27,814 bases of DNA from positions 1 through 27,814 of the forward strand of contig DGRX01000020.1 of NCBI GenBank assembly GCA_002391235.1, read 5' to 3'. Of this stretch, positions 1-6,408 are shown in pieces. Origin of the DNA: Treponema sp. UBA4377 (GTDB lineage: Bacteria; Spirochaetota; Spirochaetia; Treponematales; Treponemataceae). Under the pieces are notes generated by a model that was not told where the DNA came from, searched no databases, and was given only the letters and a program-made list of their open reading frames with translations. Every line of letters begins with the position of its first letter. Position 1 is the first letter of the stretch. The translations under genes were made by a program, and so were the position numbers.

Positions 1-1
1 C

Positions 2-451
2 ATGACCTTGTGGAACAAGCCGCTTAACGTTCACAGGCAAATCGGAAAAAAGCTGGACAAGATAGAGGCCAAGGTTTGGGCGATGGCGAAGGGCGACAAG
101 GAAGTCCGCGATTTTTTAAAAACGCTAAGCTCCTGTTCCGGCTACAATTGGCGCGAAATCCGCGACAGCCCCACGCGCTCTTTTCACAGTTATGGAATCG
201 CGGTTGACATTTTGCCAAAAGGCTGGGGCAAGAAAATCGTCTACTGGGGCTACGAAAAGCAAAAGGGCAACAAAAACTGGATGCTGATTCCGTTAAAGTC
301 GCGCTGGATGCCGCCGGCCGCCGTCATCAAGGCTTTTGAGGACGAGGGCTTTATTTGGGGCGGCCGCTGGGCGATTTGGGACAACATGCACTTTGAGTAC
401 CATCCCGAATTGCTTATCGCCGAGCGGCTTTGCGGCGACAAATTGCGTTGA
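2..451 (+). CDS. M15-family peptidase (D-Ala-D-Ala carboxypeptidase-like), 5' end cut by window
   Basis: The visible 149 residues resemble the C-terminal part of M15 (VanY/DacB-like) metallopeptidases, which cleave D-alanyl peptide bonds in peptidoglycan. The family's zinc-site pattern can be seen: SFHSYGIAVDI around residues 60-70 supplies the first His and Asp, and WDNMHFEYHPEL near residues 126-137 supplies the distal His of the MHFEY motif. The first ATG is at base 2, so the true start, and any signal peptide, may lie outside the window. The stop codon (449-451) directly abuts the convergent stop of the next gene, leaving no room for a terminator. The family call is fairly secure; substrate and localisation cannot be judged from the fragment. 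Confidence 0.75.
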   Translation: MTLWNKPLNVHRQIGKKLDKIEAKVWAMAKGDKEVRDFLKTLSSCSGYNWREIRDSPTRSFHSYGIAVDILPKGWGKKIVYWGYEKQKGNKNWMLIPLKSRWMPPAAVIKAFEDEGFIWGGRWAIWDNMHFEYHPELLIAERLCGDKLR

Positions 452-1702
452 TTACTTGACTTGGGCGTAGGGCTGGCCCATAAAGACATGCTTGTAGCCG
501 CCCTGGTCGTTTGGCTGGCAAACAAGCGAAACGTCCGCCGTTGATTGGAAGACCATCACGATGTCGCTTCCGCCAAAAAGAAAGTAGCCCATCGGGTCGC
601 CCTTCTTTACGGTTAGGCCAACCTTAAGGTTTTCTTCCCAGTTGCATGAACAAATCTGCGACATTCCAATCGGCAAAATGGCCACAAGGCCAAATTCTTT
701 TGTGTCGATTACAACGCAGTCGCGCGTCTCAATCATTTGCCAGCCGGGAATCGCGTCTTCAAGGACATAGCGCTTGTTCTTTGCGTCCCAAACTGTGATT
801 CCGCCGGCGGCGTTTGTTCCTTTGATTTTTCGCAGCTCTTTTATCGTTCCGCTGACGGGAAAGTGGTAGCGGTGGTAGTCGTTTACGTCAAGGAATGTGT
901 GCGTCAGCGTTCCGCCTTTGAACGAGTCTTTGTAGGCGGAGTCGGGGCCAAGCAATTGCGCGATGGAAGTGAAGTTGGCCGACTTGATCGCCACGCCTTC
1001 TTTTTGAACCAAATCTCCGTTCTCGTCAATCTTCCATATTCCTTGCGGAGTTGAGTCGGCGGGAGCGACGACAGAGGCGTCGGAAATCGGCCGGACGGAC
1101 GGATCGACAAGATGGCGCGAAAACCATTCGTTGAAAGTTTTCCAAACGTTCGTGTCGGCGTACCAACCGTACTGCATGTTCATGCTGGGGTCGTTTTTTA
1201 TGTTCTGGTAAAACTCGTCGTTCCAGCTTGCTTCGGTGGAAAGAAAGCTTCCCCAGTTGTCGGAATATTCGCGGCACCATGTTGCGATCGGCTCGTGGTA
1301 TTGCAATGTGGGGTAGTAGTAGCCGCGGCCTTCAAGCTCTTCAAGCGGCTGGTCGATGACAAACCAAAAGTAGTCCACGCTTTGGTCGATGCGGTCGTAG
1401 AGCGCGGGCTGCTTTTCTTTTGCCAAAACGTTCCAGGGCATGCAAACGTCGGCCCAATCCAAAAAGTCGTAAAGTTGGGACACGCTGCCAACGGGATTTG
1501 TGTCGGGGTCGGGATTTATCTCTCGCGCCTTTTTAATGGACTTTTCCATAAGCGCCATAAGGACCGGGTCGGTGGAAAGGCATTTTTCCATCGCGAGCGA
1601 GGACGCTGAGCGGGGGAGCTTGCTATGGGCCGCGCGCGGTTTGCAAGAAATCGCGCAAAGGGCGGCGACGATTAATAAAAGCGCGAATGATTTCTTTAAC
1701 AT
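452..1702 (-). CDS. Phosphatidylserine decarboxylase-like lipoprotein
   Basis: 416 residues. The N-terminus is a lipoprotein-type signal (basic KK, hydrophobic stretch, AISC with Cys20). The middle (about 120-210) matches the PSDC-type N-terminal region of PSD-related proteins (PIATWCREYSDNWGSFLST, later FNEWFSRHL and RPIS). The C-terminal half is PSD-like: DYHRYHFPVSG carries the conserved His, and FLFGGSDIVMVF holds the self-cleavage site, where Ser379 would become the pyruvoyl group. Asp follows this Ser where Thr or Ser is usual. Classical Psd converts phosphatidylserine to phosphatidylethanolamine on the cytoplasmic side; a lipoprotein signal implies export, which is odd. PSD-related enzymes with this N-terminal region can act on other substrates, including amino acids, so the substrate is open. 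An SD (AGGA) lies 9 bases before the ATG. It sits 10 bases after the purO-like gene and is probably co-transcribed with it. Confidence 0.75.
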   Translation of the reverse strand: MLKKSFALLLIVAALCAISCKPRAAHSKLPRSASSLAMEKCLSTDPVLMALMEKSIKKAREINPDPDTNPVGSVSQLYDFLDWADVCMPWNVLAKEKQPALYDRIDQSVDYFWFVIDQPLEELEGRGYYYPTLQYHEPIATWCREYSDNWGSFLSTEASWNDEFYQNIKNDPSMNMQYGWYADTNVWKTFNEWFSRHLVDPSVRPISDASVVAPADSTPQGIWKIDENGDLVQKEGVAIKSANFTSIAQLLGPDSAYKDSFKGGTLTHTFLDVNDYHRYHFPVSGTIKELRKIKGTNAAGGITVWDAKNKRYVLEDAIPGWQMIETRDCVVIDTKEFGLVAILPIGMSQICSCNWEENLKVGLTVKKGDPMGYFLFGGSDIVMVFQSTADVSLVCQPNDQGGYKHVFMGQPYAQVK

Positions 1703-1712
1703 AAAAATTGTC

Positions 1713-2429
1713 CTATTCGTTCTTGTTAATTATGCGAGACTCAAATTTGCCGGTGGAGATTTCGATCCAGCGGGTCCAGAGCGAAACCTTGTTGTCGGCG
1801 TTGAGAGAATCCCAAATTGTTTTTGTCCATTCGTCGATGTCGACGCAAGGCGCGTCAAGCAAGGTTGGCTCGCCTTCAAAGCTGGGGAGCGGGTTTCCGT
1901 CGCCCATGTAGGTGTGGATGAAGCGCGCTTTTCCGCTTTGCGGGTTTGTGTACGCGTAGGTAAAGCGGTTGCAGCTTTGGGGATTTCCATTGTCGCTTTT
2001 TAGAATCGAAAGCGCGAAGTTGTAGGCGCCGTCCTTTATTCGCATCACGCCTGAGATTCTGGGCGTGTAGTTGGGCGCGTCGGGCTCAAACTCGCGGCCG
2101 CGCAAAGATTCCTCAAAAGTTTTTCCTTTTGACATTTCTTCGTAAACGGTGTCGGTTTGGTCGCCGTTGGTGACGATTGTTTTTTCGCCCAAAACGCGGA
2201 CAGGCGCGTAAATGATAAGGCTGGGGTCTGTCAATTTTGACGGGTCAAAGGCTTCTGTGCGGATTCCGTCTCCGTCTTGAACAAAGACTCGGTTGCGGCT
2301 GTTTTTGCTCCGGCCCATGATAAAGTAGGCGGCTATGGCGTATTTTCCGCAGGCGGATTTTCCGAGGATGATTCCGCGTCCAGGATAGCTTGTTGAAGAA
2401 AGTTCTTCTTTGATGGAAAGTGTTTTCAT
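1713..2429 (-). CDS. IMP cyclohydrolase-like protein (PurO family)
   Basis: 238 residues from the ATG at 2429. The sequence looks like the PurO-type IMP cyclohydrolase family, which closes the purine ring (FAICAR to IMP) and differs from the bifunctional PurH. Features that suggest this are the N-terminal YPGRGIILG, an IMGRSKNSRNRVF segment, and the APNYTPRISG and CNRFTYAYTNPQSGKARFIHTYMGDG stretches. An in-frame ATG 36 bases upstream would add 12 residues, but the shorter start is preferred because a promoter-like arrangement (TTGATT-N17-CATACT) ends 7 bases before it and there is no SD for either. It is the first gene of a two-gene unit with the PSD-like lipoprotein gene; there is no obvious metabolic link. 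Whether it is catalytically active as a cyclohydrolase is not certain. Confidence 0.75.
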   Translation of the reverse strand: MKTLSIKEELSSTSYPGRGIILGKSACGKYAIAAYFIMGRSKNSRNRVFVQDGDGIRTEAFDPSKLTDPSLIIYAPVRVLGEKTIVTNGDQTDTVYEEMSKGKTFEESLRGREFEPDAPNYTPRISGVMRIKDGAYNFALSILKSDNGNPQSCNRFTYAYTNPQSGKARFIHTYMGDGNPLPSFEGEPTLLDAPCVDIDEWTKTIWDSLNADNKVSLWTRWIEISTGKFESRIINKNE

Positions 2430-2436
2430 GCTGAAC

Positions 2437-2465
2437 AGTATGGCGGATTTGCGCGCGAAAATCAA
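2437..2465 (-). promoter_or_regulatory. Promoter of the purO-like gene, predicted leaderless
   Basis: Read on the minus strand: TTGATT (2460-2465), 17-base spacer, CATACT (2437-2442), then 7 bases to the ATG at 2429. The predicted transcription start falls at or next to the ATG. The -10 matches consensus at 4 of 6 positions. Confidence 0.5.
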
Positions 2466-2475
2466 GCGCGAGCCT

Positions 2476-2505
2476 TTGACAAAAGAGCGCGGTATGCTGT
2501 AAACT
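2476..2505 (+). promoter_or_regulatory. Promoter of the GH43 gene
   Basis: Perfect -35 TTGACA (2476-2481), 18-base spacer, TAAACT (2500-2505; 4 of 6). The expected start near 2512 gives a 5' leader of about 48 bases ending in an SD, unlike the leaderless promoters elsewhere in the window. It lies back to back with the purO-like promoter. Confidence 0.55.
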
Positions 2506-2559
2506 AAAGCTATAAACTGCCGTGCGGACAGCGGCGCTGATTCAACTTAGGAGAATAAT

Positions 2560-3534
2560 ATGAGCATTCAAAAAAAGCCCTTGGTCAACGACCTTTACAC
2601 GGCCGACCCTTCGGCCCACGCCTTTAACGGAAAGATTTACATTTATCCTTCGCACGACGAGGACATTGACGTGGCCAACAACGACAACGGCGACCAGTAC
2701 GACATGAAAGACTACCACGTCTACGAAATGAAGGACGCGGAAACCTTGCCGCGCGACTGCGGCTGTGTCCTTAAGTTGGAGGACGTAAAGTGGGCCTCAA
2801 AGCAATTGTGGGCGCCCGACTGCGCGGAAAAAGACGGAAAGTATTACTTTTATTTTCCCGCGCGCGACAAAAAGGGAATGTTCCGCGTAGGCGTCGCTGT
2901 CGGCGACAAGCCCGAAGGACCTTTCACCCCGGAAGACGACTACATTCAGGGAACATACAGCATCGACCCCTGCTGCTTCCAAGACGACGACGGAAAGTAC
3001 TACCTTACGATGGGCGGCTTGTGGGGCGGCCAGCTTGACCAGTACCGAAACAACAAGTGGAGCGCCGACAACAAGGAGCCGCAGGGAGCCGAGCCTGCCT
3101 GCACTCCAAAAATCGCCTTGCTTAAGGACAACATGAAAGAGCTGGACGAAGACTTGCGCGACTTGGTAATCGTTGACGAAAAGGGCCAGCCGCTTAAGGG
3201 CGGAGACGACGTTCGCCGCTACTTTGAGGATCCCTGGCTTTTCAAAAAGGACGGAACTTATTACTTTACCTACTCAACTGGAACAAGCCACCTTTTGTGC
3301 TACGCCACAAGCAAGAATGTTTACGGCCCATACACTTACGGCGGCTGCATTTTGACTCCGGTTTTGGGCTGGACGACGCACCATTCGATTATGGAATTCA
3401 ACGGCAAGTGGTACTTGTTCTACCACGACTGCGAGCGCTCAAACGGCGTCAACCAAAAGCGAAACGTCAAATTCCGCGAACTGACCTTTAAGGCTGACGG
3501 AAAGATTCAGACTATGGACGGATTTGACAGGTAA
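2560..3534 (+). CDS. Glycoside hydrolase family 43 (beta-xylosidase / arabinofuranosidase type)
   Basis: 324 residues, a single-domain GH43 five-bladed propeller. The three inverting-mechanism acids can be placed: Asp16 in YTADPSAH (general base), Asp136 in YSIDPCCF (pKa modulator) and Glu223 in RRYFEDPWLF (general acid). Family members release xylose or arabinose from xylan-derived oligosaccharides. There is no signal peptide, so it probably works in the cytoplasm on imported oligosaccharides. A clear SD (AGGAG, 2549-2553) precedes the ATG. It is a single-gene unit with its own promoter and a hairpin terminator downstream. The exact sugar specificity cannot be read from the sequence. Confidence 0.88.
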   Translation: MSIQKKPLVNDLYTADPSAHAFNGKIYIYPSHDEDIDVANNDNGDQYDMKDYHVYEMKDAETLPRDCGCVLKLEDVKWASKQLWAPDCAEKDGKYYFYFPARDKKGMFRVGVAVGDKPEGPFTPEDDYIQGTYSIDPCCFQDDDGKYYLTMGGLWGGQLDQYRNNKWSADNKEPQGAEPACTPKIALLKDNMKELDEDLRDLVIVDEKGQPLKGGDDVRRYFEDPWLFKKDGTYYFTYSTGTSHLLCYATSKNVYGPYTYGGCILTPVLGWTTHHSIMEFNGKWYLFYHDCERSNGVNQKRNVKFRELTFKADGKIQTMDGFDR

Positions 3535-3585
3535 GCGCGAATGAAAGCGCCAAGATGACGGTGCGAATTAAAATTTAAAGGAAGG

Positions 3586-3611
3586 CCCGGGCAAAACGCT
3601 CGGGTTTTTTT
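3586..3611 (+). terminator. Rho-independent terminator after the GH43 gene
   Basis: Stem CCCGGGC (3586-3592) and GCTCGGG (3598-3604), 7 pairs with one G-T, loop AAAAC, followed by seven T (3605-3611). It separates the GH43 unit from the thiamine operon promoter. Confidence 0.88.
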
Positions 3612-3632
3612 CTTTATACAAAAGACAAGGCC

Positions 3633-3661
3633 TTGCGCAAAAATATCGCGCGTGATAGAAT
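3633..3661 (+). promoter_or_regulatory. Promoter of the thiamine operon
   Basis: TTGCGC (3633-3638), 17-base spacer, TAGAAT (3656-3661). The predicted start near 3668 is just upstream of the TPP aptamer, so the whole riboswitch would be transcribed. Confidence 0.6.
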
Positions 3662-3669
3662 GAGGCGAC

Positions 3670-3759
3670 AATTTAAAAGGGAGCTGGAAGAATCCGGCTG
3701 AGAGTAGGGTGTTTCCCTTGACCTTTGAACTTGATTTGGGTAATTCCAACGTAAGGAGA
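3670..3759 (+). promoter_or_regulatory. TPP riboswitch (THI element)
   Basis: The conserved THI-box pieces appear in order: GGGAGC (3679-3684), a small hairpin CTGGA-AGAA-TCCGG, CTGAGA (3698-3703), then ACCTTTGAACTTGAT (3721-3735), a TTGG/CCAA helix and CGTAAGGAGA (3750-3759). It precedes thiM at 3765. The last conserved segment contains the thiM Shine-Dalgarno (AAGGAG), so TPP binding should hide the ribosome site; no terminator hairpin is seen between aptamer and gene. The outer P1 helix is weak by eye. Confidence 0.92.
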
Positions 3760-3764
3760 AGATT

Positions 3765-4586
3765 ATGTTCAAAACCTGTTTGGACAACGTCCGCGCGACT
3801 TGTCCCCTAATCCACAACATCACAAACTATGTAACGGTAAACGACGTGGCCAACGTCTTGCTTGCAATTGGCGCTAGTCCCATCATGGCCGACGAGCCAA
3901 GCGACGCGCGCGAGATTACAAAAATCTGCGGCGGCCTTAACGTCAACATCGGAACGCTGAACAAGCGGACAATCAAGGCGATGTTCGCCAGCGCCAAAAT
4001 GGCGCAATTGCTTGGCCACGCGCTTTTGCTTGACCCCGTTGGAGCGGGAGCCAGCGCGCTTAGGACAAACACCGCCTTAAAGCTTTTGAAGAAATTCCAG
4101 TTTGACATTGTCCGCGGAAACATAAGCGAGATAAAAACTTTGGCTTTTGGAAGCGGAACTACAAAGGGCGTTGACGCTGATGTAGCCGACAGCGTGAACG
4201 AAAGCAATTTGGAAAAGTCGGTCGCCTTTGCAAAAAACTTTGCCGCGCGCCAAAAATGCGTAGTCGCGATTACCGGCGCGATTGACCTTGTGGCCGACGC
4301 CCAAAAATGCTATGTGATACGAAACGGCCGCGCCGAAATGGGCCGCATCACTGGAACCGGCTGCCAGCTTAGCGCTGTGACGGCGGCCTTTGCCGTAGCT
4401 AATCCCGACAATGTTTTGGAAGCGGCGGCGGCCGCCGTTTGCTCCATGGGCTTGGCCGGAGAGCTGGCTTGGGAGCGAATGCAGGAAGGCGACGGAAATT
4501 CAACTTACAGGAACCGCATCATCGACGCTTTGTTCAACATGACGGGCGACGAGCTTGAAAAAGGCGCGAAGTATGAAATTAGATAG
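3765..4586 (+). CDS. thiM: Hydroxyethylthiazole kinase
   Basis: 273 residues, about the normal ThiM length. It phosphorylates the thiazole alcohol (HET) so that it can be reused for thiamine synthesis. Typical segments are the N-terminal PLIHNITNYVTVNDVAN, GASPIMADEP, LLDPVGAGAS, the RGNISEI segment, and the GRITGTGCQLSAVTAAF anion-hole and catalytic Cys region. First gene of the riboswitch-controlled thiamine operon, with its SD inside the aptamer's last conserved segment. Its 3' end overlaps the upstream start of thiE by 14 bases, which would couple their translation. Confidence 0.95.
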   Translation: MFKTCLDNVRATCPLIHNITNYVTVNDVANVLLAIGASPIMADEPSDAREITKICGGLNVNIGTLNKRTIKAMFASAKMAQLLGHALLLDPVGAGASALRTNTALKLLKKFQFDIVRGNISEIKTLAFGSGTTKGVDADVADSVNESNLEKSVAFAKNFAARQKCVVAITGAIDLVADAQKCYVIRNGRAEMGRITGTGCQLSAVTAAFAVANPDNVLEAAAAAVCSMGLAGELAWERMQEGDGNSTYRNRIIDALFNMTGDELEKGAKYEIR

Positions 4587-5349
4587 CGCGGAGACTGGCA
4601 GCAAGACCGAGACGCGCGGCGAACTGGAATCTGTTGTCAAGACCGAAACGGGGGCGGCCAGCGCCGCAAACGTTTGCAAGCCTAAGATTCGGGCCGAGAC
4701 CATAAACGGTTGTAAGCCTAAGATGCGCGCGGCCCTGCGCCTTTACGCTGTCACCGACCGCCACTGGCTTAACGGAAGGACGTTGGTCGAATGCGTGGAG
4801 CAAGCGGTTGACGGCGGCGCGACTTTTGTCCAGTTGCGCGAAAAAGACTTGGACGAGGATTCCTTTTTGAACGAAGCCCGCGCGCTAAAAAAACTTTGCG
4901 CCGCTCGCGCCGTTCCATTTGTCGTGAACGACAACGTAATGATAGCAAAAGAAGTTTGCGCGGACGGAGTTCACGTTGGCCAATCGGACATGGCCTGTCT
5001 AGAGGCGCGCCGCCTTTTAGGGCCTGAAAAAATCATCGGCGTTTCCGCCTGCACGGTGGAGCAAGCGCTTTTGGCCGAAAGGCAGGGAGCCGATTACCTT
5101 GGCGTTGGAGCGGTTTTCGCGACCGGAAGCAAGGCCGACGCGGAAAGCGTTTCGTTTGAAACACTAAAGGCGATTTGCCGGGCGGTGAAAATTCCAGTCG
5201 TCGCGATTGGCGGAATAAGCGCGGGCAATGTCCACGAGTTAAAGGGAAGCGGAATCGCGGGCGTAAGCGTCATCAGCGCGATTTTCGCCAACGACGACAT
5301 TCGCGCCGCGACAAAAATTTTGGCGGGAAAAGTGGCGGAGGTTTTTTAG
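4573..5349 (+). CDS. thiE: Thiamine-phosphate synthase with repeat-derived N-terminal extension
   Basis: 258 residues from ATG 4573. The core starts near residue 55 (LRLYAVTDR) and shows the TIM-barrel signatures FVQLREKD, FVVNDNVMIA, GVHVGQSDM, IGVSACTVEQA, DYLGVGAVFATGSK and PVVAIGGIS. It joins HMP-PP and HET-P to make thiamine phosphate. The first ~50 residues are Lys/Thr/Glu/Ala-rich, are not part of the family, and contain two copies of a CKPK motif encoded by a small DNA repeat. A second possible start, ATG 4723, would give 208 residues, the usual length, and leave the repeat in the thiM-thiE spacer. The 4573 start has an AAAAGG about 10 bases upstream and overlaps thiM, while 4723 has no SD, so 4573 is preferred with reservation. 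Confidence 0.9.
   Translation: MKLDSAETGSKTETRGELESVVKTETGAASAANVCKPKIRAETINGCKPKMRAALRLYAVTDRHWLNGRTLVECVEQAVDGGATFVQLREKDLDEDSFLNEARALKKLCAARAVPFVVNDNVMIAKEVCADGVHVGQSDMACLEARRLLGPEKIIGVSACTVEQALLAERQGADYLGVGAVFATGSKADAESVSFETLKAICRAVKIPVVAIGGISAGNVHELKGSGIAGVSVISAIFANDDIRAATKILAGKVAEVF
4591..4728 (+). repeat. Small repeat family, copies at the thiM-thiE junction
   Basis: Two tandem-like copies, CGTTTGCAAGCCTAAGATTC (from 4671) and CGGTTGTAAGCCTAAGATGC (from 4707), 36 bases apart, preceded by GAGACTGGCAGCAAGACC (4591-4608). The last string matches the rimO insertion at 16 of 18 bases. The region is open in the thiE frame. Confidence 0.65.
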
Positions 5350-5491
5350 ACTAACAGCGGGAACTTTTATTAAGCCTAAAATTCGCCGCGCATGCGGAGA
5401 ACTTTGGCAAGACCAAAAAGGCCGCGATTGCGGCGACAAATATAAATGCCTTGGGGGCACCACTTGGCATAAAGCAGAATCAGGAGGAAAG
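5350..5491 (+). repeat. thiE-thiD spacer carrying the same repeat family
   Basis: This 142-base spacer has no gene. It holds TTAAGCCTAAAATTCG (5370-5385) and GGCAAGACCAAAAAGGCCGC (5406-5425). The latter matches the rimO insertion (plus-strand 18244-18263, reverse complement) at 19 of 20 bases. It ends in the strong thiD ribosome site AGGAGGA. Confidence 0.65.
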
Positions 5492-6298
5492 ATGAAAACT
5501 GCTTTAACGATCGCTGGAAGCGATTCCAGCGGAGGCGCCGGCATTCAAGCGGACATCAAGACAATGACAGCCAACGGCGTTTACGCGATGAGCGCTGTCA
5601 CAGCCTTGACCGCCCAGAACACGACCGGCGTAACAGACATTATGGAAGTCTCGCCGGACTTTTTAAAGGCGCAAATAGCCGCCGTCGCAACGGACATTTT
5701 TCCGGACGCCGTGAAGGTCGGAATGGTATCTTCTTCCGCGCTCATTAATGCAATCGCGGACTCAATCAAAGAATTTAATTTTAGGAACGTCGTCGTCGAC
5801 CCGGTGATGGTGGCCACAAGCGGCGCAAAGCTTATTAGCGACGACGCGATTTTAACTTTAAAGGAGCGCTTGCTGCCTCTTGCGACAGTGATAACGCCAA
5901 ACATTCCCGAAGCGGAAGTCCTTTGCGGAAATCCAATCCACAGCCCGGCCGACATGGAAGCCGCTGCCCAAAACATTTTTAACCAGTTTGGCTCTGCGGT
6001 TTTGCTTAAGGGCGGCCACAATTTGAATGACGCCAACGATTATCTTTTCGGCAACATTGGCGGCGGCGAGCGCATGGGCCGATGGATTAACGGAAAGCGA
6101 ATCAACAACCCCAACACGCACGGAACTGGCTGCACTCTTTCGAGCGCGATAGCCAGCAATTTGGCCAAGGGCAAAAGTTTAGTCGAGTCCGTCCAGTCGG
6201 CCAAAAACTATCTTACAGGCGCGCTCGCCGCCATGCTGGATTTGGGAAAGGGTTCCGGCCCGATGAACCACGCGTTTAATGTTGAGGGGGATTTTTAG
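5492..6298 (+). CDS. thiD: Hydroxymethylpyrimidine / HMP-phosphate kinase
   Basis: 268 residues, normal ThiD length. It phosphorylates HMP twice to HMP-PP, the pyrimidine half of thiamine. Ribokinase-fold signatures are visible: N-terminal ALTIAGSDSSGGAGIQAD, VVDPVMVATSGAKLI, TPNIPEAEVL, LLKGGHN and the NTHGTGCTLSSAIAS motif with the catalytic Cys and anion hole. A strong SD (CAGGAGGA) lies just upstream of the ATG. With ThiM, ThiE and the transporter it completes a salvage route from HMP and HET; no thiC or thiG appears here, so de novo synthesis is not shown by this window. Confidence 0.96.
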   Translation: MKTALTIAGSDSSGGAGIQADIKTMTANGVYAMSAVTALTAQNTTGVTDIMEVSPDFLKAQIAAVATDIFPDAVKVGMVSSSALINAIADSIKEFNFRNVVVDPVMVATSGAKLISDDAILTLKERLLPLATVITPNIPEAEVLCGNPIHSPADMEAAAQNIFNQFGSAVLLKGGHNLNDANDYLFGNIGGGERMGRWINGKRINNPNTHGTGCTLSSAIASNLAKGKSLVESVQSAKNYLTGALAAMLDLGKGSGPMNHAFNVEGDF

Positions 6299-6408
6299 CG
6301 GCGCGATAATCGTTTGCAAGCCCAAAATGCTGGAACGCCGCATAAGCGGCAACAAACGCGCTTGCAAAGGGCTCGCGCGTTCAGCCGTATTTGTTTGGAG
6401 GTATAACT
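6298..6408 (+). repeat. thiD-cytX spacer with repeat modules
   Basis: A 110-base spacer. It holds GCGGCGCGATAAT (6298-6310, identical to 27778-27790), CGTTTGCAAGCCCAAAATG (6311-6329, same family as the thiE copies), and a hairpin GCCGC-ATAA-GCGGC (6337-6350) followed by AACA. It ends with the cytX SD GGAGG (6397-6401). No terminator is seen. Confidence 0.6.

Noticed and set aside
1112..1609. 165-codon open frame antisense to the PSD-like gene
   Set aside because: It is a frame shadow of a high-GC gene with clear family motifs on the other strand; no SD, no recognisable domain.
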